Part shown: positions 1-8,393 of the stretch, piece after piece | Position numbering within the stretch: position 1 is the first letter of the stretch | Layout: each line of letters begins with the position of its first letter | NCBI RefSeq assembly: GCF_012932795.1 | Contig: NZ_LANA01000001.1 | Coordinates: 626,858-690,857, forward strand | Direction: 5' to 3' | DNA: 64,000 nucleotides | Source: Candidatus Pelagibacter communis | Lineage (GTDB): Bacteria; Pseudomonadota; Alphaproteobacteria; Pelagibacterales; Pelagibacteraceae | Notes under the pieces: model-generated | Database searches by the model: none | What the model was told of the DNA's origin: nothing | Seen by the model: only the letters and a program-made list of their open reading frames with translations | Translations under genes and position numbers: made by a program

Positions 1-96
1 AATAGAGGAGGGTGGTTTGTTTTCTTTATAAAGTTTTCTCTCAGAAATTTTTGACTTTGCAATCTCTAGGCGAGTTTTAAGAGAATCTTTTGGCAT
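1..96 (-). CDS. Partial N-terminus of small protein, possibly AtpI/AtpZ-like
   Basis: An ATG at 96 on the minus strand opens a frame that stays open for 32 codons to the window edge. It is only 7 bp downstream of the smc stop, so the two are probably co-transcribed. The visible residues are hydrophilic and rich in Lys and Arg (MPKDSLKTRLEIAKSKISER...), followed by a Pro-Pro-Ser-Ser stretch. This resembles the charged N-terminus of alphaproteobacterial AtpI/AtpZ-type proteins, which are followed by two membrane segments. The membrane part lies outside the window, so the identity is a guess from the N-terminus only. Confidence 0.45.
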   Translation of the reverse strand, partial: MPKDSLKTRLEIAKSKISERKLYKENKPPSSI

Positions 97-103
97 TTGA
101 TTG

Positions 104-2677
104 TTAAGCGACCATACTCTCAGCTTTTTGTAAATCAACGGCTACTAATTGGCTAATTCCTTTTTCAGGCATAGTAACCCCATAGAGTCTGTTCATTTTA
201 GACATTGTTAGAGCGTGGTGAGTAACAATAATAAATTTAGTATTAGTTATTTTTGTTAAATCTTCTAAGAGACTACAAAATCTTGTTACGTTGGCATCAT
301 CAAGCGGAGCATCAACTTCGTCTAACACACAGATCGGGGACGGATTAGTCAGGAACACAGCAAAGATAAGTGATAAAGCTGTTAAAGCCTGTTCACCACC
401 AGAAAGTAAAGTTATAGACTGTAGTCTTTTGCCTGGAGGACTTACTAGCATTTCTAAACCAGCTTCTAGTGGATCATCAGAGTCTACTAGTTCTAGTTTG
501 GCATTTCCTCCATTAAATAATTTTGTATAGACTTCGTTAAACTTTCTGTTAACTTTTTTAAATGCTTCTAAAAGCTTCTCCCGTCCTTTTTGGTTTAACT
601 CATTAATACTCTCTTTTAATTTAATGATTGCAGATACAAGATCTTCTCTATCTTGTTCCATTTTTTTAATTTCTGTTTCATATTTGTTTGTTTCTTCATC
701 AGCTCTCAAGTTAACTGAGCCAAGCTTTTCTCTTTCTCTCTTTTTTTTATCTAATGATTCTTCTTGATCAATTGAGTTTGGTAGTTCTTCAACACCATTT
801 AAATTGGAATTTTCAAGAATATCATCTTCTTTAAGATTAAGTTCAGAACTAACTCTTTCTAATAAATCATCTTTACGTTTTTTTAATCCCTCAATAGTTG
901 CACCTGAGCTTGCTTTCCTTTCTCTTATTTGAATAGATTTTTCCTGAATATCATTTAATTCAAGCCTCAAAGAATTAATTTTTTTATCTGTCTCTTCAAT
1001 TATTTTTTCATTTTCAATTTTTTCATTTTGTGAAATCCTTAAACCTTCGTTAGTTTGACCTTTTTTTTCTGCTTGGGCTTTGGGTTGCTGGTCACGTTCA
1101 CTTAATTGTGATAATAATTTATTTTTTCTTTCAGTTAATTCTTCTACCATTTTTTGTGAATTTAAAAATAAGTTTTTCCAACTTTCAACTTCATTTTCAA
1201 TAGCTTTAATTCTTTCGTTTCTTTTAATAGATTCTTTTTTTATTGACTGATTTTTACTAAAACTATCTGCATACTTTTCTTGCAATAATTTTATATTTTC
1301 ATTTTTTTTATTAATATTAGAAAGTTTTTTTTTGCTATCTTCATCCTTTAAATTACTTAAAAATTCATCTATTTCTATTTGACATCTATCTAGCAGGGTA
1401 AAAGCTTGATTAATTTCATTATTATTAATTAACTCTTTAATTTTTGTTATTGTGTTCTTAACACTTTTAATTGGATCAATAGCTATATTTATATTTCCAT
1501 CAGCAAAAAAATTAATAATTTCGTCAACAGAATTTTGCTCATCTTTCAATTTTTTTTTGGCCCTTTCCAGATCTTGATTGGATAATTTTTCTGTTTCAAA
1601 ATATTTTGAGTCTATTTCTATTAATTCATTTTTTTCCTCTTTTAATCTTTTTTCATTCGAATTAGCATCTATTACAATTCCTTTTTCTCTATCAATATCT
1701 TCTTCAATAGTTTTAAGGGATCGTTTTATATTTTCTATCTCATCTTGAGTTCTTACATTTTCTTCATCTAAATTTTGCAGTTCTAAATTTAGTCTTTGAA
1801 TCCTTGAGAGGTTTTCAATATTTTTTTCTCTTAATGGAGAAACTTTGTCTGTTTCAACTTTAATGGAGTTCTCAAATACAGTTATTTCCTGATTAAATTT
1901 ATTCACTTCCCCTTCAGCTTCACTATTGATTTCATTTTCTATTTTTATTTCATTATCAATATCTAATAATTTTAAATAATATAAACCTGCTTCAATTTTT
2001 TTAATTTCTTCTGAGATAAGTTTGTATTTTGTTGCTTCTTCAGCTTGTTTTTGAAGACTGGCCAATTGCTTTTCTTGTTGTTTTCTTAATTCATCAGCTC
2101 TTTTTAAGTTAGTATCTGCAGCATTCAATCTGAGTTCAGCTTCATGTCTTCTTACATGTAAACCAGAAATGTTAGCTGCCTCCTCCAAAATTGCCCTTCT
2201 ATCTGTTGGCTTTGCAGTAACCAAAGCTCCAATACGACCTTGGCTTATCATTGATGGTGAGTGAGCACCAGTCGACAAATCTGCAAAAAACATTTGAGCA
2301 TCTCTAGCCCTTACTTCTTTATTGTTTATATAAAATTTAGAGCCTTTATCTTTTTCAATTTTTCTTCTAACCTCCACCTTGTCCATGTCTTTGTATTGCA
2401 GAGTTCCTTCATGATTTGTATTATCTACGATAATAGAAACTTCTGCTATATTCTTTGATGCTTTATTTGATGTTCCATTAAAAATAACATCTTCCATTCC
2501 AGAGCCCCTCATGCTTTTTGCCGAGGTTTCTCCCATAGCCCACTTTAAAGATTCTACAATATTAGATTTTCCACAACCGTTTGGACCAACGATGCCAGTT
2601 AACCCATCTTCGATTAAAAAATTTGTTTTTTCAGCAAAAGATTTAAATCCATTAAGTTGGATTTTTTTAAACTCCAT
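104..2677 (-). CDS. smc: Chromosome segregation protein SMC (short, hinge not recognisable)
   Basis: SMC is the ATPase that organises and segregates the chromosome with ScpA and ScpB. The N-terminal head carries Walker A (GPNGCGKSN, about residues 31-39). The C-terminal head carries the ABC signature LLSGGEQ and Walker B (CVLDEVDAPLDD). Long charged coiled-coil stretches lie between them. The protein is 857 residues, against about 1150 for most bacterial SMCs. The middle (about residues 385-445) is a short helical patch without the glycine-rich hinge dimerisation domain. Family assignment is secure from the two heads; how the protein dimerises is uncertain. It sits at the downstream end of a minus-strand run with the DsbA-like gene 8 bp upstream. 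Confidence 0.95.
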   Translation of the reverse strand: MEFKKIQLNGFKSFAEKTNFLIEDGLTGIVGPNGCGKSNIVESLKWAMGETSAKSMRGSGMEDVIFNGTSNKASKNIAEVSIIVDNTNHEGTLQYKDMDKVEVRRKIEKDKGSKFYINNKEVRARDAQMFFADLSTGAHSPSMISQGRIGALVTAKPTDRRAILEEAANISGLHVRRHEAELRLNAADTNLKRADELRKQQEKQLASLQKQAEEATKYKLISEEIKKIEAGLYYLKLLDIDNEIKIENEINSEAEGEVNKFNQEITVFENSIKVETDKVSPLREKNIENLSRIQRLNLELQNLDEENVRTQDEIENIKRSLKTIEEDIDREKGIVIDANSNEKRLKEEKNELIEIDSKYFETEKLSNQDLERAKKKLKDEQNSVDEIINFFADGNINIAIDPIKSVKNTITKIKELINNNEINQAFTLLDRCQIEIDEFLSNLKDEDSKKKLSNINKKNENIKLLQEKYADSFSKNQSIKKESIKRNERIKAIENEVESWKNLFLNSQKMVEELTERKNKLLSQLSERDQQPKAQAEKKGQTNEGLRISQNEKIENEKIIEETDKKINSLRLELNDIQEKSIQIRERKASSGATIEGLKKRKDDLLERVSSELNLKEDDILENSNLNGVEELPNSIDQEESLDKKKREREKLGSVNLRADEETNKYETEIKKMEQDREDLVSAIIKLKESINELNQKGREKLLEAFKKVNRKFNEVYTKLFNGGNAKLELVDSDDPLEAGLEMLVSPPGKRLQSITLLSGGEQALTALSLIFAVFLTNPSPICVLDEVDAPLDDANVTRFCSLLEDLTKITNTKFIIVTHHALTMSKMNRLYGVTMPEKGISQLVAVDLQKAESMVA

Positions 2678-2685
2678 GAATTAAC

Positions 2686-3276
2686 TTATATCAGTTTTTC
2701 CAGGTATTTTTTTAAATTTTTATAATTCAGTGATTTTTCAAACTTTTTATCATTAATTATAATCGTAGGAGTAGCATTGACCTTGAACTTTTTAACACCT
2801 TCGATTCGATCATTTAACACAAAGTCTTCAATGGCTTTATTGTTTAAGCATTCATCAAAATTTATGTTCAAACCCTCATCTTCTAAAAACTTTTTTAAAT
2901 ACATTGTAGCTTCTTCGGGTGTTTTTCCTCTTGCCCATTTTTCTTGACCAGAGTATAAAATATTTAATATATCTGCATTGCTGTCATTATTACATTGCCC
3001 AATTTTGGAAGCATTAAATGCTGCAATATCCAAAGGAAAGTGTCTAAATTCAATTCTCACTAAACCTTTATCAATAAAATCTTTTTTAAGGCTTGGATAA
3101 ATATTTTTATGAAAGTCTGCACAATGACTACAAGTCAGTGATTCATAAGTAATTATTGTGATAATGGCATTTTCTTCACCTTCAGAAATTCTTTTGATAG
3201 ACTGGCTATCTTCTGCAGTTAGACTGCTAGTAAAACCAAAAAGTATAATAAATAATATTGAAATTATTTTTTTCAT
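2686..3276 (-). CDS. DsbA-family periplasmic thiol:disulfide oxidoreductase
   Basis: The N-terminus is a clear signal peptide (Lys-Lys, hydrophobic core, likely cleavage near residue 21), so the 196-residue protein should be periplasmic. A thioredoxin-fold active site C49-S-H-C52 follows, and a cis-Pro region (NATPTIIIN) lies near the C-terminus. This matches DsbA/DSBA-like oxidoreductases (thioredoxin_4 type), which form or isomerise disulfides in exported proteins. The start codon overlaps the dciA stop by 4 bp (ATGA), implying translational coupling. Whether it acts as a general oxidase or on specific clients such as cytochromes cannot be read from sequence. Confidence 0.88.
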   Translation of the reverse strand: MKKIISILFIILFGFTSSLTAEDSQSIKRISEGEENAIITIITYESLTCSHCADFHKNIYPSLKKDFIDKGLVRIEFRHFPLDIAAFNASKIGQCNNDSNADILNILYSGQEKWARGKTPEEATMYLKKFLEDEGLNINFDECLNNKAIEDFVLNDRIEGVKKFKVNATPTIIINDKKFEKSLNYKNLKKYLEKLI

Positions 3277-3770
3277 CTTTTTTTAAATAATTTAGTTAAT
3301 TCTAATAATGAATTTTTAATTTTATTATTTTTAATATCATTAATATCATTAATTCTATCTGTATATTTACTATTTGTCACATGAGTCTCGCTTTCATCTA
3401 TCTTTTTAAATTTAGTTTGAGCATCATCAAAACTTATAAATTTTAATTTCTCAACAACAGCGTAGCCGAAGAAACTATTCATTTTATCCATTATTTCTTT
3501 TTTTGAATATTCCAAATCTATTTCATGCCCTCTTTTGACCATCACATGTAGAGTGCTAACACCAAACTTATTAGAATTTTTGAATGATTTTGGATAGCAT
3601 ATCTGAAAAAGATCATCTCCAACTATGTACTTCCAGTTATTAAGTGTTTCAGAAAATATATGACCCTTTTTTTTGATAATTTTTTTAATGTTTTTTGGCA
3701 AAGTGTCTTTAAAAGACCTTAAGCCTTGAATAGTTTTAAACCTCTGCTTAGTATTATTTTTAAATTGCAT
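3273..3770 (-). CDS. dciA: DUF721/DciA-family protein (helicase loader-like)
   Basis: This 165-residue basic protein has the DUF721 pattern: an N-terminal stretch with a conserved Trp (NNWKYIVGDDL) and an alpha-beta core ending in LHVMVKRGHEIDLEYSKKEIMDKMN. DciA proteins help load the DnaB replicative helicase in bacteria that lack DnaC. The C-terminus is charged and Asn/Lys-rich and probably disordered. Its start codon is directly adjacent to that of divergent mutY, so its promoter must lie inside mutY. It overlaps the DsbA-like gene downstream by 4 bp. The family call is good; the loader role is transferred from family knowledge. Confidence 0.85.
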   Translation of the reverse strand: MQFKNNTKQRFKTIQGLRSFKDTLPKNIKKIIKKKGHIFSETLNNWKYIVGDDLFQICYPKSFKNSNKFGVSTLHVMVKRGHEIDLEYSKKEIMDKMNSFFGYAVVEKLKFISFDDAQTKFKKIDESETHVTNSKYTDRINDINDIKNNKIKNSLLELTKLFKKR

Positions 3771-4751
3771 ATGACCAAATACATACTAACAAAAAAAATT
3801 CTTTATTGGTACGATAATAATAAAAGATCACTCCCATGGAGAAAAAAGCTATCACAAGTTAAGCGAGAATATTACACGTTAGTAAGTGAATTTATGTTGC
3901 AGCAAACGCAGGTTGCAACTGTAATTCCATATTTCAATAATTTTATAAAAGATATTCCAGATATTAAATCTCTATCAAAAATTAAAGAACATAAGCTTTT
4001 AAAGTATTGGGAGGGCCTTGGTTATTATTCAAGAGTAAAAAACTTAAAAAAGACTGCACAAATATTAGAGAAAAAATTTAATAGAAGGTTACCAAGCACG
4101 ATTGACAAATTAAAATTATTACCTGGAATAGGTGACTACACTTCTAATGCAATAATGGCAATTGCCTTTAACAAGCCATTTATTCCCTTAGATGGAAATA
4201 TTGAAAGAGTAATTAAAAGATTATTAAATTTAAAATTACCCAAAGAAATTACAAAAGATAATCTTGTTAAGAGTAAAAAAATATTAGGTAATTCAACTAG
4301 AGCAAGTGATTATGCGCAAGCACTAATGGAGCTAGGTGCATTGATTTGTCGACCTAAAAATCCCTTATGTCACCAATGTCCTTTAATTAAAAATTGTAAG
4401 TCTTTTAAAAAAAAAGATTTTGAAATAATAAAAGAAAGAAAAAGGAAGATTGATAAATTTTATTTGTTAGAAGTTTATAAAAAGAATAATAAATTTTTAC
4501 TGATAAAAAATACTAAATTTAGTTTTTTAAAGAATTTACAAATATTTCCCATGAAGCAAATATCCAAACCTGATAATTTAGCAAAAGCTTTAAACTTCAA
4601 GATATCAAATATGAATATGAATGTAATAATCAAGTTTTCCAAGTTAAAGGGTGCAATTTCTAACTCTTCTTGGATTGATAGCTCTAGGCTTGAAGATTAT
4701 ACTTTGCCCACATTTACTAAAAAAATTTTAAATTATTTAAAAAAGATTTAA
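3771..4751 (+). CDS. mutY: A/G-specific adenine glycosylase MutY
   Basis: MutY removes adenine mispaired with 8-oxoguanine. The catalytic Glu is E40 in SEFMLQQTQV. The helix-hairpin-helix LLPGIGDYTSNAI is followed by catalytic Asp D141 (PLDGNIERV). A [4Fe-4S] cluster is ligated by C193-x6-C200-x2-C203-x5-C209. The C-terminal NUDIX-like part is shortish, giving 326 residues in total. The ATG at 3771 was chosen because it aligns with the family N-terminus and abuts the dciA start; an upstream in-frame ATG at 3726 lies inside dciA. The stop overlaps the next start as TAATG. Confidence 0.95.
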   Translation: MTKYILTKKILYWYDNNKRSLPWRKKLSQVKREYYTLVSEFMLQQTQVATVIPYFNNFIKDIPDIKSLSKIKEHKLLKYWEGLGYYSRVKNLKKTAQILEKKFNRRLPSTIDKLKLLPGIGDYTSNAIMAIAFNKPFIPLDGNIERVIKRLLNLKLPKEITKDNLVKSKKILGNSTRASDYAQALMELGALICRPKNPLCHQCPLIKNCKSFKKKDFEIIKERKRKIDKFYLLEVYKKNNKFLLIKNTKFSFLKNLQIFPMKQISKPDNLAKALNFKISNMNMNVIIKFSKLKGAISNSSWIDSSRLEDYTLPTFTKKILNYLKKI

Positions 4752-5902
4752 TGAAAAATATAACAATAATAGGAGCCGGTATTTCAGGTCTGTATATTGC
4801 AAATCTTTTAAGTCAAAACTCTAATTATCAAGTCACAATTTATGAGAAAAATGGTTCTGTTGATTTGGAAAAAGGATATGGAATTCAACTTTCAGTTAAT
4901 AGCATCAAACTATTAAATCAAATAAATTTTCAAAAAATCAGGATAGAAGATAAATTTCACCCCAATAAACTAGATTTCTATTCGCTAAAAAATAATAAGA
5001 AAATATGTGATTTAGATATATCCATGTTTAACAGCACTGATACAAAATATACTACCTTACAGCGCTCTACTTTAATTAATTTCTTAAAAGATGGGCTTCA
5101 TAAAAATATTATTCATTATAATAAAAAAGTTATAAAAATTAATGAAGAAGTTAAAAATAAAGAAGTTTCTTTTGAGGATGGTTCATCTGTTAAATGTGAT
5201 TACTTAATTATCTCCGATGGAACTTTTTCAAAAACAAAATCATTAATTGCCAATAAAGAAATTAAACCAAAGTACTTTAACTCTATTGCTTTAAGAGCAA
5301 CAATAGACCAGGATGCCCTTAAGAGTATTAACCTAGAGAATATATCTTTATTTTTAGGATCTAACTTACACTCAGTTCTTTATCCAGTTAATAGCAAAGG
5401 ACAGTTTAATTTTATTAGCATTCTTAGAAAAAAGCTTAGAACTGAAGAGTTATCCGACTATTCTTTATTTGAGAACAAAGATTTTACTGCATCTATTATA
5501 TCTAAAATATCAAAACAAGTAGCCCCTGAAACAATTAACAATCTAAGAAGCATTAAATGCTTCCCAATATTTGTGAGTTCTAAGATGCATGAACCAAAAA
5601 ATAAAAATACTTTTATCATTGGGGATGCTTTTTTTGCTTTACCCCCTACCTTCGCACAAGGCGCATCTCAATCAATAGAGGTTGCTCATGAACTGTACAA
5701 AAATTTAGAAAATGAAAATACCCAATTCAACTCTGAAAGAGTTAAAAGGGTAAAGATGATTGATATGAAATCAAAACTTAATTATTTTGCTTTTCATTTA
5801 TCTAACCCATTAACAATTTGGATTAGAAACTTAATAATGCAAAAATTGGTTAAAAATGAAAAATTTATTAACAGTTATCTTGGTAAAATTTACAAAGACT
5901 AA
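4751..5902 (+). CDS. FAD-dependent aromatic-ring hydroxylase (UbiH/salicylate hydroxylase-like)
   Basis: The N-terminus has a dinucleotide-binding fold (GAGISG, residues 8-13) followed by a Glu at the end of the second strand (IYEKNG). A second FAD motif, IIGDAFFALPPTFAQGASQ, lies around residue 290. This architecture is that of class A flavin monooxygenases, which hydroxylate aromatic rings using NAD(P)H and O2. Relatives include ubiquinone-ring hydroxylases and salicylate hydroxylases, and the sequence does not settle which. It is coupled to mutY by TAATG and converges with ccrM, overlapping it by 4 bp at the 3' end. Confidence 0.85.
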   Translation: MKNITIIGAGISGLYIANLLSQNSNYQVTIYEKNGSVDLEKGYGIQLSVNSIKLLNQINFQKIRIEDKFHPNKLDFYSLKNNKKICDLDISMFNSTDTKYTTLQRSTLINFLKDGLHKNIIHYNKKVIKINEEVKNKEVSFEDGSSVKCDYLIISDGTFSKTKSLIANKEIKPKYFNSIALRATIDQDALKSINLENISLFLGSNLHSVLYPVNSKGQFNFISILRKKLRTEELSDYSLFENKDFTASIISKISKQVAPETINNLRSIKCFPIFVSSKMHEPKNKNTFIIGDAFFALPPTFAQGASQSIEVAHELYKNLENENTQFNSERVKRVKMIDMKSKLNYFAFHLSNPLTIWIRNLIMQKLVKNEKFINSYLGKIYKD

Positions 5903-6969
5903 TTTTTAGAAATTAATCTTTGTCTCAAATTATCAATTGGCACAGAAACACCATTTACCGTACAATACCAATAAGTCCATCCATTACAACTTTCAGAACC
6001 AAGTATTGTTGCTGCAACTTTATGAATTGATCCTTCAGCTTGATTATGTTTGATACTCCCATCTGCCATAATCTTGGCAACTATTTTTTTCTTTTGATCA
6101 AAGATACTTGTTCCTGGTTTAATGATTCCAAGCTCTACTAAAGATCCAAAAGGTATTCTAGGCTTGGATCTATTATTTTTTAGAGTATCTAAGAAATTAT
6201 CCTCCAAAGGTTTGGTATTTCTTAACCTTTCTTCTGCTGCTTTAAAATAGATTTTTTCTTTTTCTATACCATAATATTTTCTACCTAATTTTTTTGCAAC
6301 TGTTGCGGTAGTTCCAGATCCTAAAAATGGATCTAGAATTAAATCGTTCTTATTTGATGATGCCAATAAAACTCTATGTAATAGAGATTCTGGTTTTTGA
6401 GTAGAGTGAATTTTTTTACCATTTTTCTTAAGTCGCTCCGCTCCATTACAAATGGGTAAATTCCAATCAGATCTCATTTGAAGGTCATCATTTAAACATT
6501 TCAAAGACTGATAGTTAAAAGTATATTTTGACTTTTCACTTTTAGAAGCCCAAATTAAAGTTTCATGAGCGTTCGTAAATCTTGTTCCTCTGAAATTAGG
6601 CATTGGGTTATTTTTATTCCAGATAACATCATTTAAAATCCAAAAACCTAAATTCTGTATTGCAGTGCCTACTCTAAAAATATTATGATAACTCCCTATG
6701 ACCCATATAGCTCCATCTTTTTTTAATATTCTTCTACATTCAGAAAGCCAAGCAACCGTAAATTCGTCATACTTTTTAAAGCTTTCAAATTGATCCCATT
6801 TATCATTAACAGCACTGACTTTGCTTCTGTCTGGCCTTGTAAGGGAATTTTTTAATTGTAAATTGTATGGTGGATCAGCGAAAACAAGATCAAAGGTTTC
6901 GCTTGGAATTTTTTTTAATTCCTCAAGACTGTCACCATTAATAATCTTATTTTTAAAATTGTTTTCCAT
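5899..6969 (-). CDS. ccrM: Cell-cycle DNA adenine methyltransferase CcrM (GANTC)
   Basis: This 356-residue beta-class N6-adenine methyltransferase has DPPY at residues 32-35 and the SAM motif DPFLGSGTT at 213-221. A C-terminal domain (about 265-356, rich in Gly/Ile and ending in LRQRL) matches the RAMA-type extension of CcrM. CcrM methylates the A of GANTC and couples transcription to replication in alphaproteobacteria. There is no partner restriction gene, which fits an orphan methyltransferase. Its upstream region holds three GANTC sites within 49 bp, suggesting self-regulation by methylation. It converges with the flavin monooxygenase gene. Confidence 0.95.
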   Translation of the reverse strand: MENNFKNKIINGDSLEELKKIPSETFDLVFADPPYNLQLKNSLTRPDRSKVSAVNDKWDQFESFKKYDEFTVAWLSECRRILKKDGAIWVIGSYHNIFRVGTAIQNLGFWILNDVIWNKNNPMPNFRGTRFTNAHETLIWASKSEKSKYTFNYQSLKCLNDDLQMRSDWNLPICNGAERLKKNGKKIHSTQKPESLLHRVLLASSNKNDLILDPFLGSGTTATVAKKLGRKYYGIEKEKIYFKAAEERLRNTKPLEDNFLDTLKNNRSKPRIPFGSLVELGIIKPGTSIFDQKKKIVAKIMADGSIKHNQAEGSIHKVAATILGSESCNGWTYWYCTVNGVSVPIDNLRQRLISKN

Positions 6970-6986
6970 TTTCTATAAGACAATTA

Positions 6987-7035
6987 GACTCCAAATGGAT
7001 TCCACGGTCAACTTCAGATTGAATTAATCAGATTC
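6987..7035 (-). promoter_or_regulatory. Cluster of three GANTC (CcrM) sites upstream of ccrM
   Basis: GACTC at 6987-6991, GATTC at 6998-7002 and GATTC at 7031-7035 lie between 18 and 66 bp before the ccrM start. With about 30% G+C, one site per roughly 360 bp is expected by chance. In Caulobacter, GANTC sites in the ccrM leader make the promoter sensitive to its own methylation. The same arrangement here is inferred, not shown. Confidence 0.6.
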
Positions 7036-7090
7036 AAATTGTGTTTAAATTTTTTGAGGCAACCAGATATTGTGTTGTGTCACGTGAAAC

Positions 7091-7651
7091 TTATAAAAGA
7101 CCAGAAATAGGAGAAAAGGTTCTTCGATGATATTTAGTAATACCAAATTTTTTAATTGCTTTTAAATGCTGTTTGGTTCCATAGCCAGAGTTTGTATCCC
7201 ACCCATAATCATTAAATTCTTTTGAAAGTTTTGTAATAAATTTATCTCTACTGACTTTTGCAATAATTGATGCAGCAGAAATGCTTGGAATTTTTTGATC
7301 TCCTTTAATTACATATTCTAATTTATAGTTTTTTAGGTCAGGCAATTTGTTGCCATCAATTAAAACAAGTGAAGGTTTAGTTCTTAATTTAAGAATAGCT
7401 CTTTTCATTGCAAGTAAACTTGCATGCAATATATTAATTTTTTCAATTTCTTTAGTCGATGCCTGGCCTATAGCCCATATAGAATTTTTTTTAATATATT
7501 TTTCAAGCTCCTCTCTCTTATCTTTTGTTAGAGTTTTTGAATCTTTTAATAATCTTTTATCAATAGAATTATTTAATATGACAGCTGCAGCATAAACGGG
7601 TCCCATTAAGCTCCCTCTACCAACCTCATCAACACCTGCTAAGATTTTCAT
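7091..7651 (-). CDS. rnhB: Ribonuclease HII
   Basis: RNase HII cuts RNA in RNA-DNA hybrids and starts removal of single ribonucleotides in DNA. The N-terminal GVDEVGRGSLMGPVYAAAV carries the first Asp-Glu pair of the active site. A further Asp lies in LVLIDGNKLP, and the ISAASIIAKVSRD block carries the conserved Ser/Lys and Asp. At 186 residues it is a compact member. It follows the uracil-DNA glycosylase with a TAATG overlap, so the two repair genes are translationally coupled. A 121-bp gap separates it from ccrM. Confidence 0.96.
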   Translation of the reverse strand: MKILAGVDEVGRGSLMGPVYAAAVILNNSIDKRLLKDSKTLTKDKREELEKYIKKNSIWAIGQASTKEIEKINILHASLLAMKRAILKLRTKPSLVLIDGNKLPDLKNYKLEYVIKGDQKIPSISAASIIAKVSRDKFITKLSKEFNDYGWDTNSGYGTKQHLKAIKKFGITKYHRRTFSPISGLL

Positions 7652-8382
7652 TAAATAGATAGTTTTAGTTCTAAGATTTTTTGTTTAATCTTTTTTAAGT
7701 CATCCCATGAATGTTTTTTATTTTCAGGAGCTCTTAAAAGATAAGAGGGGTTAAAAGTTATTATAACGTTATAACTTGTATTCTTGACAATTACTTCCTT
7801 CCATTTTCCTCTCTCAATAGAAATCTTACTATTTAAACCTGTTAAAGATTCCATAGCAGTACTACCCATAAGAATTATTATTTTAGGATTTATTATTGAA
7901 ATATGTTTTTGTAAAAATTGAGAATATCTTTTAATTTCTGTAGAGGTTGGTTTTCGATCTTCAGGGGGCCTAAAGTTTACAGCATATGTTGTATAAATAT
8001 TTTGTTTTTCAATATTTATTGCAATTAGCATTTTTTTTAAAAGATCTCCTACCTCACCCATAAAAGTTAATCCGGCATTATCTTCTTCAACACCTGGAGC
8101 TTCACCAATTATCATTATTGAGCTATTAATATTTCCATCTCCTAAAATCATCTTTTTTGAATTATTTTTTAAGTTACAATCACTAATTGAGTTTATTTGT
8201 TCTTTAAGATCCGTAAGCTCTTTAACTTTATCTAATTTTTGAATACTCAGATCTTTTTTTAGAACATTACTAGTATTTTTTAGTCTATTGATTGGCTTTT
8301 CATCAAAAATAAAGTCAGATCCAGTAGAGTTTAAAAACTCAGAGTCGAAATTCGTTTTTTGATTTATTGCTTTTTTAGACAT
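7651..8382 (-). CDS. Family 4-like uracil-DNA glycosylase lacking Fe-S cysteines
   Basis: The protein has the UDG superfamily water-activating motif GEAPG (93-97), a PFVG-like block (LTFMGEVGDLL), NFRPPEDRKPT and the second motif NPSYLLR (211-217). These place it with family 4/5 uracil-DNA glycosylases that excise uracil from DNA. Family 4 enzymes usually bind a [4Fe-4S] cluster through four Cys, but this 243-residue protein has a single Cys (C69): the CRPP cysteine is F137 and the later one is Y153. The N-terminal 60 residues are low-complexity and charged. It is divergent from the TPR gene, with only 11 bp between them. Confidence 0.85.
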   Translation of the reverse strand: MSKKAINQKTNFDSEFLNSTGSDFIFDEKPINRLKNTSNVLKKDLSIQKLDKVKELTDLKEQINSISDCNLKNNSKKMILGDGNINSSIMIIGEAPGVEEDNAGLTFMGEVGDLLKKMLIAINIEKQNIYTTYAVNFRPPEDRKPTSTEIKRYSQFLQKHISIINPKIIILMGSTAMESLTGLNSKISIERGKWKEVIVKNTSYNVIITFNPSYLLRAPENKKHSWDDLKKIKQKILELKLSI

Positions 8383-8393
8383 AGAATGGCCAA

